A stretch of DNA of 64,000 bases from Liolophura sinensis (Eukaryota > Mollusca > Polyplacophora > Chitonida > Chitonidae): contig NC_088295.1 of the NCBI RefSeq assembly GCF_032854445.1, forward strand, positions 7,750,501 to 7,814,500. The letters run 5' to 3'. The translations under genes were made by a program, and so were the position numbers. Below, piece by piece: positions 61,191 to 64,000 of the stretch. The notes under the pieces were generated by a model. The model was not told where the DNA came from. It ran no database searches and was given only the letters and a program-made list of their open reading frames with translations. Each line of letters opens with the position of its first letter. The first letter of the stretch is position 1.

Positions 61191-62543
61191 TCGAATCACT
61201 CCAATTTTTCACACACATATCCTTCAGTAATTCTACTTCGTATTCAAGGAAGTTGTGCTTGTTTTTATACAAGAAAAAAATTACACCTAACTGCTACAAC
61301 GAAGTAGAACGATTTCCTTTCTAGTTGCAAGGGATCGTTTACACCGAATTTAAGACACTTGGTGGACATCAGTCCATTAGGTACACTATCTATTGTGTTA
61401 ACTTGAGAGTCATTTACCAAACAGTTTAAGAATTGTCACCGTGCATGGGGACGGACTTGTTCTCTCAGAATAAATAAAATCCGCCTTGAATCCTCTCATC
61501 TGCCTCGAGTTCCTTCAGAAAGAAATTTACAATCATGTTCACACACGTGCAATTCCAACAGACGGGAACTGGTTGTTAGTTAACCGTCACTCAACAAAAG
61601 CCAGGATTGTGTGTGCGATGATTTGATGTGTTTTCGAGAAACAAAAGGAAGTTTAATGCTTTACGTTGTTTAGGTTTCCTTTCGAACTGATGTCTAGATT
61701 TATGCATTGTGTGCGTGTGTCTATCCACCTAAAACAGATAAAATTTCACGTTTTTCGTTTTCATTTTCACACGGGTTACACGGGCAGCTTCCGAGTTTCT
61801 TGTAACGGTGAACAAGTGCATCTCAAGCCAAAGAGGCTGTGTGTAAGGGAACGAGTTAGACTGTCGCATAAAAATCTAGCCTCGCGTGCTTCTCTGTGCA
61901 ATCTCCGGAAGTTAAACTGAGAAAGAAGTACAGCTAAACGAAAAGGGCTATAAAACTTATTTTATCGGATGTTGGTTTAATGTTAATAGCACTATGGTCT
62001 GTGGTTTGTGTCGAAATGTTTGGCAGAATGGTTCATTTGCTCCAGTAAGGACAACTCCCATTGGCTACCACTGGTTGTCAAGGAATCATAACGAAGCAGT
62101 TAATAACCACATCGTAATGCTTTACTTCAGACCGTATGCCATGTTTGATCTCTCTTCATAAGTGGTCAGAAACCCAGAAATGTCGGTTGAACGCGGTGTT
62201 ACGGGTTAATAGTTAGTATCGAGCAGATGGTTATAGTATGCTGGTTGTTAGGGTACCCGAGGGAGACATCGCCCTAATACTTCCAGACAACTGATTTAAC
62301 GTGTCAACCTCTTGCAGTCACTTGGTGCGGCCACATAGAGACGACATCTTAAGGCCAATATAGCGTTATCGTCGTTTTGACGCGATTTGCCTGAGGGAAT
62401 TAACAGTTGGACTAGCTAGCAACCAGTCGTTGGCGTCAAACAGTGTACGTCATAGTGATTACCATGTCAACGGCGTATCGTATTTCTAAAGTTTTAATTG
62501 AAAACTTTTTACAGCCAAAACAACATGAAGATGTAAGTTACTT
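61191..62543. other. No gene recognised
   Basis: Plus-strand frame 61666-61920 has no domain. Nothing else is visible. Confidence 0.35.
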
Positions 62544-62555
62544 TCAAACAACGTA

Positions 62556-62778
62556 TCCAGGAGCCTCTCACCAATGCGGTCGATGTGAGTTCAGGTCCAG
62601 CTCATGCTGGCTTCCACTCTGGCCGTACGTGAGAAGGTCTTTCAGCAATCTGCGGACAGTCGTGGGTTTCCCCGGGGCTCTGCCCGGTTTTACCCCACCA
62701 TAATGCTGGCGGCCGTCATCTAAGTGAAATATTCTTAAGTACGGCGTAAAACGCCAACCAAATAAATAAATCAATCAA
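62556..62778 (+). mobile_element. V-type SINE, 5'-truncated, 12-bp target-site duplication
   Basis: It begins in the tRNA-like part (TCCAGGAGCCTCTCACCAAT) and then has the B-box, core, CACCATAATGCTGGCGGCCG and GTACGGCGTAAAACGCCAAC, ending in ATAA/ATCA tail units. TCAAACAACGTA flanks it (62544-62555 and 62779-62790). Confidence 0.93.
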
Positions 62779-62790
62779 TCAAACAACGTA

Positions 62791-63279
62791 AAGCAAACCA
62801 TAAGATAACTCCAAAATTCGAGGGGTTTGTGAGACAATTACAGATATTTCTATAAAGAAACTGTAAGTTTCCAATAACTGCTATGTTAACTCCATCACGT
62901 TATAAACGTCTAAAGTAGCTGAATACATATTGCAGATCACGAGAATTACTCTGATTTCGTATTGATTGTTTCATAAAATCCAACTCCTAACACTAACTTG
63001 TCTCAAATACATGACTTTGAGCTCATTCACATAATCAACGAGGTTTTTTTCCAAACAGTTTAAATTATGGGAGTCTGTTATTTGGTGTCGTTTTTGCCTC
63101 TTAGCTAGGAGATAGCGTAAACCTGTATTACGTCATCATGCTGACGTCATACAAAACCATGTACCACTGCCGCATTGACGTGTCATAGATATGTGTTATG
63201 TTGTTATTCTGTACAGAAATGTACTAAAACTTGAACATGAATCAACACTATGAAGGCAACAAAGAAGGTACAAAATCAC
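62791..63279. other. No gene recognised
   Basis: Unremarkable AT-rich sequence. Confidence 0.4.
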
Positions 63280-63655
63280 ATACTCAGATTAGCAGTAGTG
63301 GCCGTCTATTTGATAGTGTAAAATACAGTACCACACACTACTGCTCAGAGTGGATACATTGGCCTTCTGTTTGATAGTGTAAAACACAAAGCCACACACA
63401 AATGCCCATACTAGCAACAAATTGACTGGACATTTGCTAGTGTAGGATAAATGTACAAAAGCACACACTAATGATTATTCACTAGTAACATTTGCTTGCA
63501 ATAGACAGTTTAAGAGACAAAACCGCTGACTAATGTCTAGACTATAGTAACACTGGCGTGCCATGCGACCGTGTAAAATACAAAGCCACACACTAAAGAT
63601 TACAAAAATGGTTTGTCATTTGGTAGTGAGATACAAAACCTGACACTTATTACTA
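63280..63655 (+). repeat. Degenerate 62-bp repeat, about 6 copies
   Basis: Each unit holds TTTGATAGTGTAAAATACA, AAGCCACACACTAATG and ACTAGTAACATTGGC-like parts with many substitutions. It is an old array. Confidence 0.75.
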
Positions 63656-64000
63656 TGCTGGAAGCATTGGTAAGAAGGATTTATATCTGAATTGTCTGAC
63701 ATCGTGTTACAAAGAATTCATATCCTTCGTTTGAAAACCTTTGAGATACTGAAAATGTTAAAATGTTAAAACCGGGAACGCATTTCCTGACTCTAATGTA
63801 TCTCGTTCGTGTTTTGCAGAAACCATTGTCTCAGACAACTGTCTCGTCTGACACATGCTTCCGGTCGCGACTGACTGGTGCGTACACAATTCGACGGTCA
63901 TCGGAAATGCTAAGGGCCACCATATCGTTTTCTACCATTATGAATGTCTATGATATGATGCAAACTTGTCTCCGAACTCTACAAGAGCATCGTGCCTGGA
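63656..64000. other. No gene recognised
   Basis: No feature seen up to the window end. Confidence 0.4.

Noticed and set aside
60607-61272. 221-codon minus-strand ORF as a repeat protein gene
   Set aside because: It lies inside a 45-bp minisatellite whose unit has no stops and a period divisible by three. The first codon is TTG, and other frames in the array are open too. Kept as repeat only.

Overview
The window looks like gene-poor, AT-rich nuclear DNA from a lophotrochozoan invertebrate, most likely a mollusc (a brachiopod is possible). The evidence is eukaryotic splice signals, many interspersed copies of a tRNA-headed SINE of the V-SINE type known from molluscs, abundant minisatellites, and one exon of an animal receptor guanylate cyclase. 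I see no bacterial operons, CRISPR arrays, rRNA genes or intact tRNA genes. The species cannot be named from the sequence.

The one gene piece I can name is on the minus strand at 5213-5587. It is the first coding exon of a receptor-type guanylate cyclase: a signal peptide followed by the start of the extracellular ligand-binding domain, ending at a consensus GTGAGT donor. A GC-richer stretch at 5.6-6.1 kb is the likely 5' UTR and promoter. Positions 1-5212 would then be intron 1. No later exon of this gene was recognised. Two other minus-strand ORFs (13607-13984 and 27247-27513) and one at 52317-52586 are weak exon candidates of unknown function.

The rest is repeats. From left to right: a 36-bp snap-back inverted repeat (2.1 kb), minisatellites of 44 bp and 23 bp (2.8-3.5 kb), a perfect palindromic oestrogen-response-like element (10.03 kb), a 56-bp array (18.7-19.2 kb), a 43-bp array of about 23 copies (23.4-24.4 kb), a 634-bp tandem duplication (30.95-32.13 kb), a long AC/TA microsatellite (33.8 kb), 28-bp and 63-bp arrays (35.2-35.7 kb), a 4.8-kb satellite of about forty 119-bp monomers with 6-7-monomer higher-order structure (37.76-42.53 kb), a pair of diverged 2.4-3-kb direct copies each with its own 28-bp array (42.6-45.05 and 46.8-49.8 kb), an expanded C-rich array (49.76-50.85 kb), converging tRNA-headed SINEs (55.95-56.42 kb), a 45-bp array of about 35 copies (59.6-61.2 kb) and a diverged 62-bp array (63.3-63.65 kb). 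V-type SINEs are scattered throughout, and four keep clear 11-12-bp target-site duplications.

I found no new multi-gene system. The most interesting material is repeat biology: the higher-order satellite, the duplicated element family with a third relic at 26.4 kb, and a minisatellite that is a single unit in one copy of that family and about 1.1 kb long in the other.
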